This document shows, piece after piece, positions 42,554-50,486 of a stretch of 64,000 bases of DNA. The stretch is from positions 620,001 to 684,000 of the forward strand of contig NZ_RCIO01000001.1 in assembly GCF_004000235.1 (NCBI RefSeq). Direction: 5' to 3'. The notes beneath the pieces are model-generated. The model was not told the DNA's origin. It saw only the letters and a list, made by a program, of their open reading frames with translations, and did not search any database. Positions within the stretch are counted from its first letter, which is position 1. Every line of letters begins with the position of its first letter. A program made the position numbers and the translations under genes. This stretch comes from Mesorhizobium sp. Z1-4 (lineage in GTDB: Bacteria > Pseudomonadota > Alphaproteobacteria > Rhizobiales > Rhizobiaceae).

Positions 42554-43858
42554 ATGTCCCACGAGGTTTCGACCCCCGATCCGTCAACCGTTTACCGGCT
42601 CAGGCTGAACACGCTGATCCGGCTGCGGTGGCTGGCCGTCATCGGCCAGACCGTGGCGGTACTCGCGGTTGCCTTCGGGCTCGGCTTTCCCCTGCCCGTC
42701 GGCCCCTGCCTGGCGCTGATCGCCAGTTCCGCCTGGCTCAACCTGTTCCTCTCGTTCCGCTACGCTGCGACCCACCGGCTCGAACCGAAAGCTGCGCTCG
42801 GTATCCTGACCTTCGACGCGCTGCAGCTCGGCGGCCTGCTGTTCATGACCGGCGGGCTAACCAACCCGTTTGCGGTTCTGATGGCTGTTCCGGTGGTGAT
42901 TTCGGCCACGTCGCTGCCGCGCAACTTTACCGCCCTGCTCGGGGTCATCGTGGTTGCCGCCACAACCGTGCTTGCGTTCTTTCATCTGCCGATCCCCTGG
43001 TATCCGGGCACCCAGCTCATCATGCCGCTGGTTTTCATCGCCGGGGTGTGGATGGCTGTGGTTTCCTCGATCGCCTTCACCAGCATCTATGCCTATCGCG
43101 TCGCCGAGGAAGCGCGGCTGCTGGCAAATGCGCTTGCGGCGACCGAACTCGTGCTGCAGCGCGAGCAGCACCTTTCGGCGCTCGACGGGCTGGCCGCGGC
43201 GGCGGCGCACGAACTCGGCACACCGCTTGCCACGATCACGCTGGTGGCAAAGGAGATGGAGCGCGCGCTCGAAAACGATCCGCGGTTCAAGGAAGATGTC
43301 AGCCTGCTGCGCTCGCAGAGCGAAAGATGCCGCGAAATCCTCAAGCGCCTGACCAACCTTTCCTCCGAAGGCGAAGCGCATCTGGCACGCATGCCGCTCA
43401 CCTCGCTTGTGGAAGAAGCTGTAGCGCCGCATCGCGAATTCGGCATCGAGCTGCGGCTTGAGCCCGGGAATTGCGAAGGTCCGGAACCGATCGGCCGCCG
43501 TAATCCCGGTGTGATCTACGGCCTCGGCAATCTGGTCGAAAACGCAGTCGATTTCGCCCGCACCACCGTGGTGATCCGCTGGGAATGGAGCGCCGAAAAG
43601 GTCGCCATCTCGGTCACCGACGACGGGGCCGGTTTCTCGGCCGAAATCATGGACCGGATCGGCGAGCCATATCTGACGCGGCGCAGCGGCGTGAGTTCCG
43701 GCGGAGGGCTCGGGCTCGGACTGTTCATCGCCAAATCGCTGCTGGACAGGTCCGGCGCGGCCATTGCCTTTTCCAACGCATCGGAGCCCGGCATGGGTGC
43801 TGTCGTCACGGTGGAATGGCCGCGGAGCGATTTTGTCAGCGGGCCTACCGCCTCGTAA
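42554..43858 (+). CDS. actS: Redox-sensing histidine kinase ActS/RegB
   Basis: A 434-residue kinase with six hydrophobic segments (residues about 20-180), then dimerisation and ATPase domains. It has the quinone-site heptapeptide GGLTNPF at 100-106, phospho-His219 in AAAHELGTPL, and the redox-active cysteine Cys259 in ERCREIL. These three features define RegB/PrrB/ActS. The ATP-binding domain has N-box NLVENAVDFA, G1 DDGAGF and G2 GGGLGLGLF. It senses the quinone pool and phosphorylates ActR, encoded 75 bp downstream. Confidence 0.94.
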   Translation: MSHEVSTPDPSTVYRLRLNTLIRLRWLAVIGQTVAVLAVAFGLGFPLPVGPCLALIASSAWLNLFLSFRYAATHRLEPKAALGILTFDALQLGGLLFMTGGLTNPFAVLMAVPVVISATSLPRNFTALLGVIVVAATTVLAFFHLPIPWYPGTQLIMPLVFIAGVWMAVVSSIAFTSIYAYRVAEEARLLANALAATELVLQREQHLSALDGLAAAAAHELGTPLATITLVAKEMERALENDPRFKEDVSLLRSQSERCREILKRLTNLSSEGEAHLARMPLTSLVEEAVAPHREFGIELRLEPGNCEGPEPIGRRNPGVIYGLGNLVENAVDFARTTVVIRWEWSAEKVAISVTDDGAGFSAEIMDRIGEPYLTRRSGVSSGGGLGLGLFIAKSLLDRSGAAIAFSNASEPGMGAVVTVEWPRSDFVSGPTAS

Positions 43859-43933
43859 TGCTGGACTTGCCGTCAAATATGGCTAAACAGGCCCGAAATG
43901 CGCATAATCGGCCAGGAAAAAGAAGAAACCTCC

Positions 43934-44497
43934 ATGTCTGAGCCTCAGGATACGAATGCAGACGTCGCGCTGGGCGCCGACCGTTCCCTGCTGATCGTAG
44001 AGGACGACCGCCCCTTTCTGACGCGCCTTGCCCGCGCCATGGAGAGCCGCGGGTTCACCGTCGATACGGCGGAAAGCGTCGAAGAGGCGCTGGCCAAAGT
44101 GAAAGCCGGAGCGCCCGCCTATGCGGTGGTCGATATGCGGCTGGGCGACGGCAATGGCATCGACGTCGTGGCGGCCATCCGTGAGAAGCGCGGCGATTCG
44201 CGCACCATCATCCTCACCGGTTACGGCAATATCGCCACGGCGGTGACGGCGGTGAAGCTTGGCGCGGTCGATTATCTGGCCAAGCCGGCGGACGCTGACG
44301 ATGTCTATGCCGCACTCGTCAATACGGGCGAGCGCCCCGACCCGCCCGAAAATCCCATGTCGGCCGACCGCGTCAGGTGGGAGCACATCCAGCGTGTCTA
44401 CGAGATGTGCGACCGCAACGTTTCGGAAACCGCGCGGCGGCTCAACATGCACCGCCGCACATTGCAGCGCATTCTGGCAAAACGGGCGCCGCGGTAA
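43934..44497 (+). CDS. actR: Response regulator ActR/RegA
   Basis: A 187-residue regulator. The receiver domain (residues 15-130) has the acidic pair VEDD at 22-25, phospho-Asp67 in VVDMRLGDG, and the Thr/Lys of ILTGYGN and LAKPAD. The short C-terminal HTH (residues about 145-187; ETARRLNMHRRTLQRIL) is the Fis-like domain of RegA/PrrA. It binds DNA when phosphorylated, controlling respiration, CO2, nitrogen fixation and acid-tolerance genes in relatives. I used the ATG at 43934; ATG 43898 is in frame too. Confidence 0.93.
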   Translation: MSEPQDTNADVALGADRSLLIVEDDRPFLTRLARAMESRGFTVDTAESVEEALAKVKAGAPAYAVVDMRLGDGNGIDVVAAIREKRGDSRTIILTGYGNIATAVTAVKLGAVDYLAKPADADDVYAALVNTGERPDPPENPMSADRVRWEHIQRVYEMCDRNVSETARRLNMHRRTLQRILAKRAPR

Positions 44498-44550
44498 GGC
44501 AACCGGCATTGCCGGCAATCGCAGTTTTCCAACTGCCTGCAGCCGATGGC

Positions 44551-45051
44551 CTAGTCGCCTTCATTCTCCAGCGCAGCCACCGGCACGCCGGCCATTTCGG
44601 CCGCTGTTATGCGCGCCGCGCTCGCGCGTGCAAAGCGCAGCGTGAGCGCCTTGCGGGCCGGCGCTGCGAGGCGGTGCTCCGGTGCTTCGCGCAGGATTTC
44701 CGCGCCATAGCCATCGGACAGGATGAAACCGCAATCGTCGGGGAATATCTCGGCCGGTACGCCGGGATGGGTGGCAAAGAAGAACCGGTCGCAGAAAGCC
44801 CGGTATTCAGGCCATTTCCGGTCGACCCGGAAATCCTCGATCGAGGATTTGACCTCGATAATCCAGATTTCGCCCAGCCGGCTGAGTGCCACGAGATCGG
44901 CGCGCCGTCCGGTTTTCAGCGACAGTTCCGGCAGCGTGACCGCACCGGTTTGAGACAACAGCCGCTGGACGCCCCGGCGCACAAGCAGCGCGCGGTCGGA
45001 TTGGCGGCCGTCGGCCAGCGGGTTGGCGGCGAAGGGAGATACAATCGGCAT
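44551..45051 (-). CDS. mmcB: MmcB-family DNA repair protein
   Basis: A 166-residue protein with a PD-(D/E)XK nuclease-like core: GRRADLVALS, then IWIIEVKSSIEDFRVD supplies the E-x-K motif. This matches MmcB, a mitomycin-C-response DNA-repair factor known in alphaproteobacteria. The ATG at 45051 gives MPIVSPFAANP. It is convergent with actR and is followed upstream on its strand by a small hypothetical gene. Repair roles in this organism are inferred. Confidence 0.82.
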   Translation of the reverse strand: MPIVSPFAANPLADGRQSDRALLVRRGVQRLLSQTGAVTLPELSLKTGRRADLVALSRLGEIWIIEVKSSIEDFRVDRKWPEYRAFCDRFFFATHPGVPAEIFPDDCGFILSDGYGAEILREAPEHRLAAPARKALTLRFARASAARITAAEMAGVPVAALENEGD

Positions 45052-45107
45052 CAAACGACACTGCCACAAAATGTTCTTGTTTTGAACCCGTCGAGTCACA
45101 TGGGGTC

Positions 45108-45506
45108 TTAATGTTTCCGCGCCAGTTCTTCCGCCGCCAGCGTCTCGTCGATCATCTGCTTCAGCATCGGCAGGTCGGAAAGCGTGAGCGCCAGGGCGAT
45201 TTCGCCTCCGCCCTCAAGCGCCAGAATGATGCCCGGCTGGCCATGCTCGTTGAGGCCGAACGTCATGCCGGTCGTCTGCAACGCCTGGGATGACGGCCGT
45301 TCGTTCCCTGGCAGATGCTCGGTCGCCTTGCCGACAAGGCTCGCAAGCGCGGCAATAACGGCGGGGGCGACACCCGCGTCGAACTCGAGCCCGAACATTT
45401 CCCTGTCGGCCGTTCCCAGCAAAAGCGCGACCGACTTGCTTTCAGGACGGGCCTCGCCGCTGAGAACGCGCACGAATTTCGGCGCCGTGTTGACGATTTC
45501 GGTCAA
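45108..45506 (-). CDS. Conserved hypothetical protein
   Basis: A 132-residue cytosolic protein with no signal peptide or membrane segment. It is predicted alpha/beta and is rich in Ala, Leu and Glu, with a hydrophobic C-terminal half (ILALEGGGEIALALTLSDLP) and a helical, charged end. I do not recognise its family. It is on the same strand as mmcB, 57 bp upstream, so they may be co-transcribed. A 278-bp gap on its other side holds no clear gene. Confidence 0.7.
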   Translation of the reverse strand: MTEIVNTAPKFVRVLSGEARPESKSVALLLGTADREMFGLEFDAGVAPAVIAALASLVGKATEHLPGNERPSSQALQTTGMTFGLNEHGQPGIILALEGGGEIALALTLSDLPMLKQMIDETLAAEELARKH

Positions 45507-45784
45507 TGATCGCTCCTTCTGATGCCGGCCGTTGAAAACGCTGAATGCGCCTCACCCGGCCTGAGGTGGCGCCGGAACGCAGAAATGCGAGGAAACAGGC
45601 AGTCGCAGCCTCACATTTCCGTGAGCTGTTGCCGATTTGCAATATCAACGCCGCAACATTCCCCGACGTCAGCGCATGGACGATTATTCGCTTGGTCGAC
45701 CTGAGGCCGCGCATTAACAATAATGTCGAAAATACGGCTCGAATCGAGCCAGGGTCACATCAGCCGGGGGAACAGGATTCCAAT

Positions 45785-46390
45785 ATGAAAATCAAAACGA
45801 TTCTGGCGGTTGCCGTTGTGGGGTTCGCGACCGCATTGGCTGGCTGCACAAGCGGGCAGGTTTTCACATCCAGCTACCGCACCGTACGAGATGCGGGCTA
45901 TCAGATTCCTCCGGTGCCGGTCAGCCGGCTGGATCGCAAGTATCACCGGCAGGTGGTCAAGTTCGAAACCAAGGAAAAGCCCGGCACCATCATCGTCGAT
46001 ACAGGCGAGAAGTTCCTCTATTTCGTCATGCCGGAAGGCAAGGCCATGCGCTACGGCATCGGCGTCGGACGTGACGGTTTCACCTGGTCGGGCACGCACC
46101 GTGTCACCCGCAAGGCCGAATGGCCGGGCTGGACCCCGCCTGCGGTGATGCGGGCGCGCGAGCGTGCGAAGGGCAAGATCCTGCCGGCATACATGCCGGG
46201 CGGTCTGCAGAACCCGCTTGGCGCACGCGCCATGTATATCGGCTCCACGATCTACCGCATCCACGGCTCGCCGGAATGGAACTCGATCGGACGCAACGTT
46301 TCGTCCGGCTGCATCCGGCTGATCAACCAGGATGTGATCGATCTCTACAACCGCGTCGAAGTTGGTGCGAAGGTCATCGTCAAACGCTGA
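45785..46390 (+). CDS. L,D-transpeptidase lipoprotein (YkuD domain)
   Basis: A 201-residue secreted protein. The signal peptide with lipobox LAGC (Cys about 22) indicates lipid attachment. The YkuD domain (residues 60-200) contains the active-site block HGSPEWNSIGRNVSSGCIRL, with His and the nucleophilic Cys. It forms 3-3 peptidoglycan cross-links or links lipoproteins to the wall. I chose the ATG at 45785; the longer open frame upstream lacks a signal peptide. A strong terminator follows. Confidence 0.9.
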   Translation: MKIKTILAVAVVGFATALAGCTSGQVFTSSYRTVRDAGYQIPPVPVSRLDRKYHRQVVKFETKEKPGTIIVDTGEKFLYFVMPEGKAMRYGIGVGRDGFTWSGTHRVTRKAEWPGWTPPAVMRARERAKGKILPAYMPGGLQNPLGARAMYIGSTIYRIHGSPEWNSIGRNVSSGCIRLINQDVIDLYNRVEVGAKVIVKR

Positions 46391-46408
46391 GCGGCGGACC
46401 TGCTGCAC

Positions 46409-46440
46409 AAAAAAACCGGGCCTTCGAGCCCGGTTTTTTT
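46409..46440 (+). terminator. Intrinsic terminator after the L,D-transpeptidase
   Basis: AAAAAAACCGGGC (46409-46421), loop CTTCGA, GCCCGGTTTTTTT (46428-46440). The 13-bp symmetric stem ends in a long T-run in either direction and serves the convergent nifU-like gene as well. Confidence 0.92.
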
Positions 46441-46483
46441 GTGCGCCGCGGAGCGTCCGATCCGCGTGTGAAAGAGTGCTTCC

Positions 46484-47059
46484 TCAGACGATCTGCTCAA
46501 CCTGCTGCACTTCGGGTACGAAGTGGCGAAGCAGGTTCTGAATACCGTGCTTCAAGGTGGCAGTTGACGAGGGGCAGCCCGCGCAGGCGCCCTTCATATT
46601 GAGGAACACGGTGCCGTCGCGGTAACCACGGAAGGTGATATCGCCGCCATCCTGAGCCACCGCCGGGCGCACGCGTGTGTCGAGCAGTTCCTTGATGGTG
46701 AGCACGATTTCCTTGTCTTCGTCCTCGAAGAATTCGGAGCCCTCATCGGCGGCGGTGTCGTTTTCGGTGCCGTCGGCCATGACCGGCATTCCGGACATGA
46801 AGTGCTCCATGATCGCACCCAGAACGGCCGGCTTGAGATGCTGCCAGTCGGGTTCGTCTTCCTTGGTCACGGTCACGAAATCGTAGCCGAGAAATACGCC
46901 TGTGACGCCCGGCACATCGAATAGGCGGCCCGCCAGCGGCGACGTTTCGCGGGCGCTGTCGGCATCGCGGAAATCGGCTGTGCCCGACCGCATGACTTCC
47001 TTGCCGGGAAGAAACTTGAGTGTCGCGGGATTCGGGGTTGCCTCGGTCTGGATAAACAT
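46484..47059 (-). CDS. NifU-family Fe-S scaffold (Nfu-like) protein
   Basis: A 191-residue protein with an N-terminal Nfu_N domain (MFIQTEATPNPATLKFLPG start, residues 1-88) and a C-terminal NifU-like domain (residues about 110-185) with the cluster motif CAGCPSSTATLK (C-x2-C). Length and layout match the alphaproteobacterial/mitochondrial Nfu1 group. It holds and passes on [4Fe-4S] clusters to client proteins. It is upstream of the usp and trpS genes on the same strand, a common rhizobial order. Confidence 0.92.
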   Translation of the reverse strand: MFIQTEATPNPATLKFLPGKEVMRSGTADFRDADSARETSPLAGRLFDVPGVTGVFLGYDFVTVTKEDEPDWQHLKPAVLGAIMEHFMSGMPVMADGTENDTAADEGSEFFEDEDKEIVLTIKELLDTRVRPAVAQDGGDITFRGYRDGTVFLNMKGACAGCPSSTATLKHGIQNLLRHFVPEVQQVEQIV

Positions 47060-47151
47060 GGCGGACCCATCGCCTCCTGGTTCTTTTGAATAGTTCTAAG
47101 TAAGCTCAAGCGGGCGCCGTTTCAACCCGCCTGGGCGTCACATCTCGGTCA

Positions 47152-47643
47152 TCAGGCGAGGCTGTCGATATCCTCGTCGGTCAGGTTCTGCGGCACGACC
47201 GTGACCGGGATCGGAAACGCCGCCGCCTTGCCCGCGATCGACGAAACAAGCGGGCCCGGTCCTTCTTTCGCGTTGCCGGAGGCCAGAACCAGGATCGCGA
47301 TATCCTGGTCCTCTTCGATCAGCCGGTGAATCTCCTCCACCCGCGACCCCTCGCGAATCGCGACCTCCGGTTCGATGCCGACGCGCTCGCGAACCTTGCC
47401 GGCGTGCTGCTCCAGAGCCGCTGTGGCGACCGATTGGGCTTCCTCGCGCATGATCTGCTCGACGCCGAGAAACTGCTGAAAATCAGCGGTATCGATGACA
47501 AAAAGCAGGACCAGAACGCCGCCGGTCGATTCGGCGCGCCGCGACGCGTAGGCAACTGCCCGCTCGCACTCTTCGGTTTCGTCGATGATCGCGAGAAACT
47601 TGCGCCGGTGGCCGGCTTCCCTGCTCAGGCGTTTGGATACCAT
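47152..47643 (-). CDS. Universal stress protein
   Basis: A 163-residue single-domain UspA protein. The fold is recognisable: FLAIIDETEECERAVAYASRRA at the start, the middle strand DIAILVLASGNAKEGPGPLVSS, and the end FPIPVTVVPQNL. The ATP-binding G-x2-G-x9-G(S/T) loop is altered (ASGNAKEGPGPLVSS), so nucleotide binding is not certain. The ATG at 47643 is the start. It is 113 bp after trpS. Confidence 0.88.
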   Translation of the reverse strand: MVSKRLSREAGHRRKFLAIIDETEECERAVAYASRRAESTGGVLVLLFVIDTADFQQFLGVEQIMREEAQSVATAALEQHAGKVRERVGIEPEVAIREGSRVEEIHRLIEEDQDIAILVLASGNAKEGPGPLVSSIAGKAAAFPIPVTVVPQNLTDEDIDSLA

Positions 47644-47687
47644 TGGCGCCCCTTGTCAGTTTTCCTCGTGGCGGGCCAATCTGCCAC

Positions 47688-47715
47688 CGGACCAGGCTGG
47701 CAGCAAGCTGGTCCG
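47688..47715 (-). other. Stem-loop between trpS and usp
   Basis: CGGACCAG (47688-47695) and CTGGTCCG (47708-47715) form a perfect 8-bp stem with a 12-nt loop. No T-run follows on the minus strand. It may be a weak terminator of trpS or an mRNA-stability element. Confidence 0.4.
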
Positions 47716-47756
47716 ATGGCTCGTTGAACGCCGGTGTCTCTCCGGATAAGGAAAGA

Positions 47757-48824
47757 TCAGTTCCCCAGCAGGCCGATAATCTTGCGCGCCATCGCCAGCG
47801 TTTGCTCGGCTTCGGCCGCGGCGCGTTCGCCGCCTGCACGCAACACGCCGTCGACATATGCGTGGTCGGCCGAAATTCGGCGCATTTCAGCCGCGATGGG
47901 TGCCAGCTTTTCCACCGCAAGCTCGGCAAGCGCCGGCTTGAACTCGGAAAACTGCCTGCCGCCGAAGTCCGAAATCACCGCGGCGCGCGACGTTTCGGCG
48001 AGGGCCGCGAAGATGGTGACGAGATTCTCGGCTTCAGGCCGGCCTTCCAGACCCTCCAGTTCGGAGGGCAGCGGCTGCGGATCGGTTTTTGCCTTGCGCA
48101 CCTTCTTGGCGATGGTATCGGCATCGTCGGTCAGATTGATGCGCGACAGGTCCGAAGGGTCCGATTTCGACATCTTCTTGGTGCCGTCCCGCAGGCTCAT
48201 CACCCGCGGAGCCGGCCCCTCGATCAAGGGCTCAGTCAGCGGGAAGAAGCCATTCACCTTTTCCTCGCCGACCATCATCTCCACGCCCAGGCCCAGCTCC
48301 GCGATACGCTCCGAGAAGTCGTTGTTGAACTTCTGCGCAATGTCGCGCGTGAGTTCCAGGTGCTGTTTCTGGTCGTCGCCAACCGGAACATGGGTGGCCC
48401 GGTACGCCAGAATGTCTGCCGCCATCAATGTCGGGTAGGCAAAAAGCCCCACGGAGGCGTTTTCGCGGTCCTTGCCGGCCTTTTCCTTGAACTGGGTCAT
48501 CCGGTTCAGCCAGCCCATGCGGGCGACGCAATTGAATATCCAGGCCAGTTCGGCATGCTGCGCGACGCGGCTCTGGTTGAAAACGATGTGTTTTTCGGCG
48601 TCGATGCCGGCGGCAAGGAAGGCCGCCGTTACTTCGCGCGTTGCCTTTTCCAGCTCGGCCGGCTCTTGCCACAGCGTGATCGCATGCAGGTCGACGACGC
48701 AGTAGATGCAGTCGTGGTCGTCCTGCAGGGCGACGAAACGCCTGATGGCACCGAGATAATTGCCGAGATGAAGGTTTCCGGTCGGTTGAACGCCGGAGAA
48801 CACGCGTTCTTTGAAGCTGGTCAT
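47757..48824 (-). CDS. trpS: Tryptophan-tRNA ligase
   Basis: A 355-residue class I aminoacyl-tRNA synthetase that charges tRNA-Trp. The HIGH-type motif is in [15 protein letters not shown] (residues about 11-25). The KMSKS motif is explicit in [14 protein letters not shown]. Length matches bacterial TrpRS of about 335-355. It lies between murJ and usp, the usual rhizobial order. The 83-bp gap to murJ holds no visible structure. Confidence 0.97.
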   Translation of the reverse strand: MTSFKERVFSGVQPTGNLHLGNYLGAIRRFVALQDDHDCIYCVVDLHAITLWQEPAELEKATREVTAAFLAAGIDAEKHIVFNQSRVAQHAELAWIFNCVARMGWLNRMTQFKEKAGKDRENASVGLFAYPTLMAADILAYRATHVPVGDDQKQHLELTRDIAQKFNNDFSERIAELGLGVEMMVGEEKVNGFFPLTEPLIEGPAPRVMSLRDGTKKMSKSDPSDLSRINLTDDADTIAKKVRKAKTDPQPLPSELEGLEGRPEAENLVTIFAALAETSRAAVISDFGGRQFSEFKPALAELAVEKLAPIAAEMRRISADHAYVDGVLRAGGERAAAEAEQTLAMARKIIGLLGN

Positions 48825-48907
48825 GATGATGTTCCGTGGCTTGTGGAGGGCCGTTTCGCGCGCGGCGAAAATCGGTGCGCGGCTTATGGACGAGCGTCAA
48901 TCACTAA

Positions 48908-50476
48908 TCAAGTCGTCTTGCGCCGCCGCCGCAGCAGACCGGTCAACTCGCGTCTGTCGATGGCGCCGGTGCCGATGGCGATAACGAAATAGGCGGCCGC
49001 GGCGCACAGGATTACGGCGGTCACCGCCAAAACCCGCACGCCAACCAGCGCGTGGCCGACATAGGGCGCGATCGCATCGGCGGAAATCCACACAAGCGCG
49101 CCCATGGCGGCGCTGGCGACAGAAAGCAGCGCAACGCGGCGCATGGTGCCGCCAGACGGACGGAAATCGCCACGCCGCCACAAAGTGCCGGCAAGCAGCA
49201 CGAAATTCACCCACGCCGCGAGCGACGACGCGGCCGCGATCGCGACATGGCCGTAATAGGGAAACAGCGCCAGGCTGGCACCGATATTGACGACGACGGT
49301 GGCCAGCGCGAACCACATCGGCGTGCGCATGTCCTCGCGGGCGAAAAACCCCGGCTGAAACACCTTGATCAGCACATAGGCCGGCAGGCCGGACGCGAAC
49401 GCCGCGAGCGCGGCAGCCGTCATGATCGTATCGGCGCCGGTGAATTCGCCACGCTCGTAAAGCACGTTGACGATCGGCCCCGGCAACACCATCAGCCCGA
49501 CGGCGGCAGGCAGCGTGAGCGCCAGCGCAAACTCCAGCGAGCGGTTCTGCAGATGCAGCGCATCACCGGTGTCGCCCGCCCGCAGCGAACGGGCAAGCTC
49601 GGGCAGCAGCACCACCCCGACCGCGGTGCCGATCACCCCGAGCGGCAGCTGGTTGATGCGGTCGGCGAAGTTCAGAAGGCTTATGGCGCCATCCTGCGCC
49701 GACGCAATGATGCGCCCGACGAGAAGGTTGATCTGCATGATCCCGCCGGTCAGAACGGCGGGCCCCATCAGGATCAGCAGCCGCTTTACGCCGGGCGAAA
49801 GGGCGGGCGGCTTGAGGCGCAGCGCAAGACCTTGCCGCCGCACGCCGGCGATCAGCAGGACAAGCTGCAGAACACCGGAGGCAAGCACGCCCCAGGCTAG
49901 CAGCAGGCCCGTCTCGCGCGCAGCCGCGCCAGTGGCCAGCGCTACGAGCAGAATGCCCACCAGAATGACATTCAGCAGGGTCGGCACCAGCGCGGCGAAG
50001 AAGAAGCGGCGCATGGAATTCAGCACGCCCGACAGCATGGCGACCAGCGACATGCACAAAAGGTAAGGGAACATGATCCGCGTCATCAGGACGGTGAGAT
50101 CAAACTTCTCGGGCGTGTCGGAAAAACCCGGCGCGATAACCGAGCCGACAAGAAAGGGCATGAAGATGATGGCGAGCGCCGACAGCGCTATGAGGAGCGT
50201 AAGCAGTACCGACAGCACATCTTCAGCGAATTTGCGTGCGGCTTCCAGGCCGCCGCCCTCGAGCTCCTTGGCGAAAAGCGGCACGAAGGCGGTGTTGAAC
50301 GCACCTTCGGCGAAGATGCGGCGGAACAGATTGGGAAACAGAAAAGCGGCGTAAAACGCATCGGCAACCTGGCCGACGCCCAGAACCGCAGCGACGAGTG
50401 CCTCGCGCACGAAGCCGAGCACCCGGCTCGCCATTGTGGCGCTGCCGACACTGGCGAATTTGGTGATGAGGCTCAT
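48908..50476 (-). CDS. murJ: Lipid II flippase MurJ (MviN)
   Basis: A 522-residue polytopic membrane protein with about 14 hydrophobic segments. The ATG at 50476 gives the MurJ start MSLITKFASVGSATMASRVLG. Conserved segments include FVREALVAAVLGVGQVADAFY, EGAFNTAFVPLF, and LNFADRINQLPLGVIGTAVGVVLLP. It flips lipid II across the inner membrane for peptidoglycan synthesis. It follows glnD by 10 bp on the same strand. Confidence 0.96.
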   Translation of the reverse strand: MSLITKFASVGSATMASRVLGFVREALVAAVLGVGQVADAFYAAFLFPNLFRRIFAEGAFNTAFVPLFAKELEGGGLEAARKFAEDVLSVLLTLLIALSALAIIFMPFLVGSVIAPGFSDTPEKFDLTVLMTRIMFPYLLCMSLVAMLSGVLNSMRRFFFAALVPTLLNVILVGILLVALATGAAARETGLLLAWGVLASGVLQLVLLIAGVRRQGLALRLKPPALSPGVKRLLILMGPAVLTGGIMQINLLVGRIIASAQDGAISLLNFADRINQLPLGVIGTAVGVVLLPELARSLRAGDTGDALHLQNRSLEFALALTLPAAVGLMVLPGPIVNVLYERGEFTGADTIMTAAALAAFASGLPAYVLIKVFQPGFFAREDMRTPMWFALATVVVNIGASLALFPYYGHVAIAAASSLAAWVNFVLLAGTLWRRGDFRPSGGTMRRVALLSVASAAMGALVWISADAIAPYVGHALVGVRVLAVTAVILCAAAAYFVIAIGTGAIDRRELTGLLRRRRKTT

Positions 50477-50486
50477 GTTGTGCTGC

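Noticed and set aside
45507-45784. Open frame upstream of the L,D-transpeptidase (from 45545)
   Set aside because: The extra 80 residues lack any known feature, and the lipoprotein signal begins at the ATG at 45785. The gap holds no other clear gene; a possible promoter there is too weak to call.
47688-47715. Palindrome with ACCAG and CTGGT parts resembling the FadR operators
   Set aside because: The half-sites are in the opposite order (ACCAG...CTGGT) and 12 nt apart, so it is a stem-loop and does not fit the operator class.
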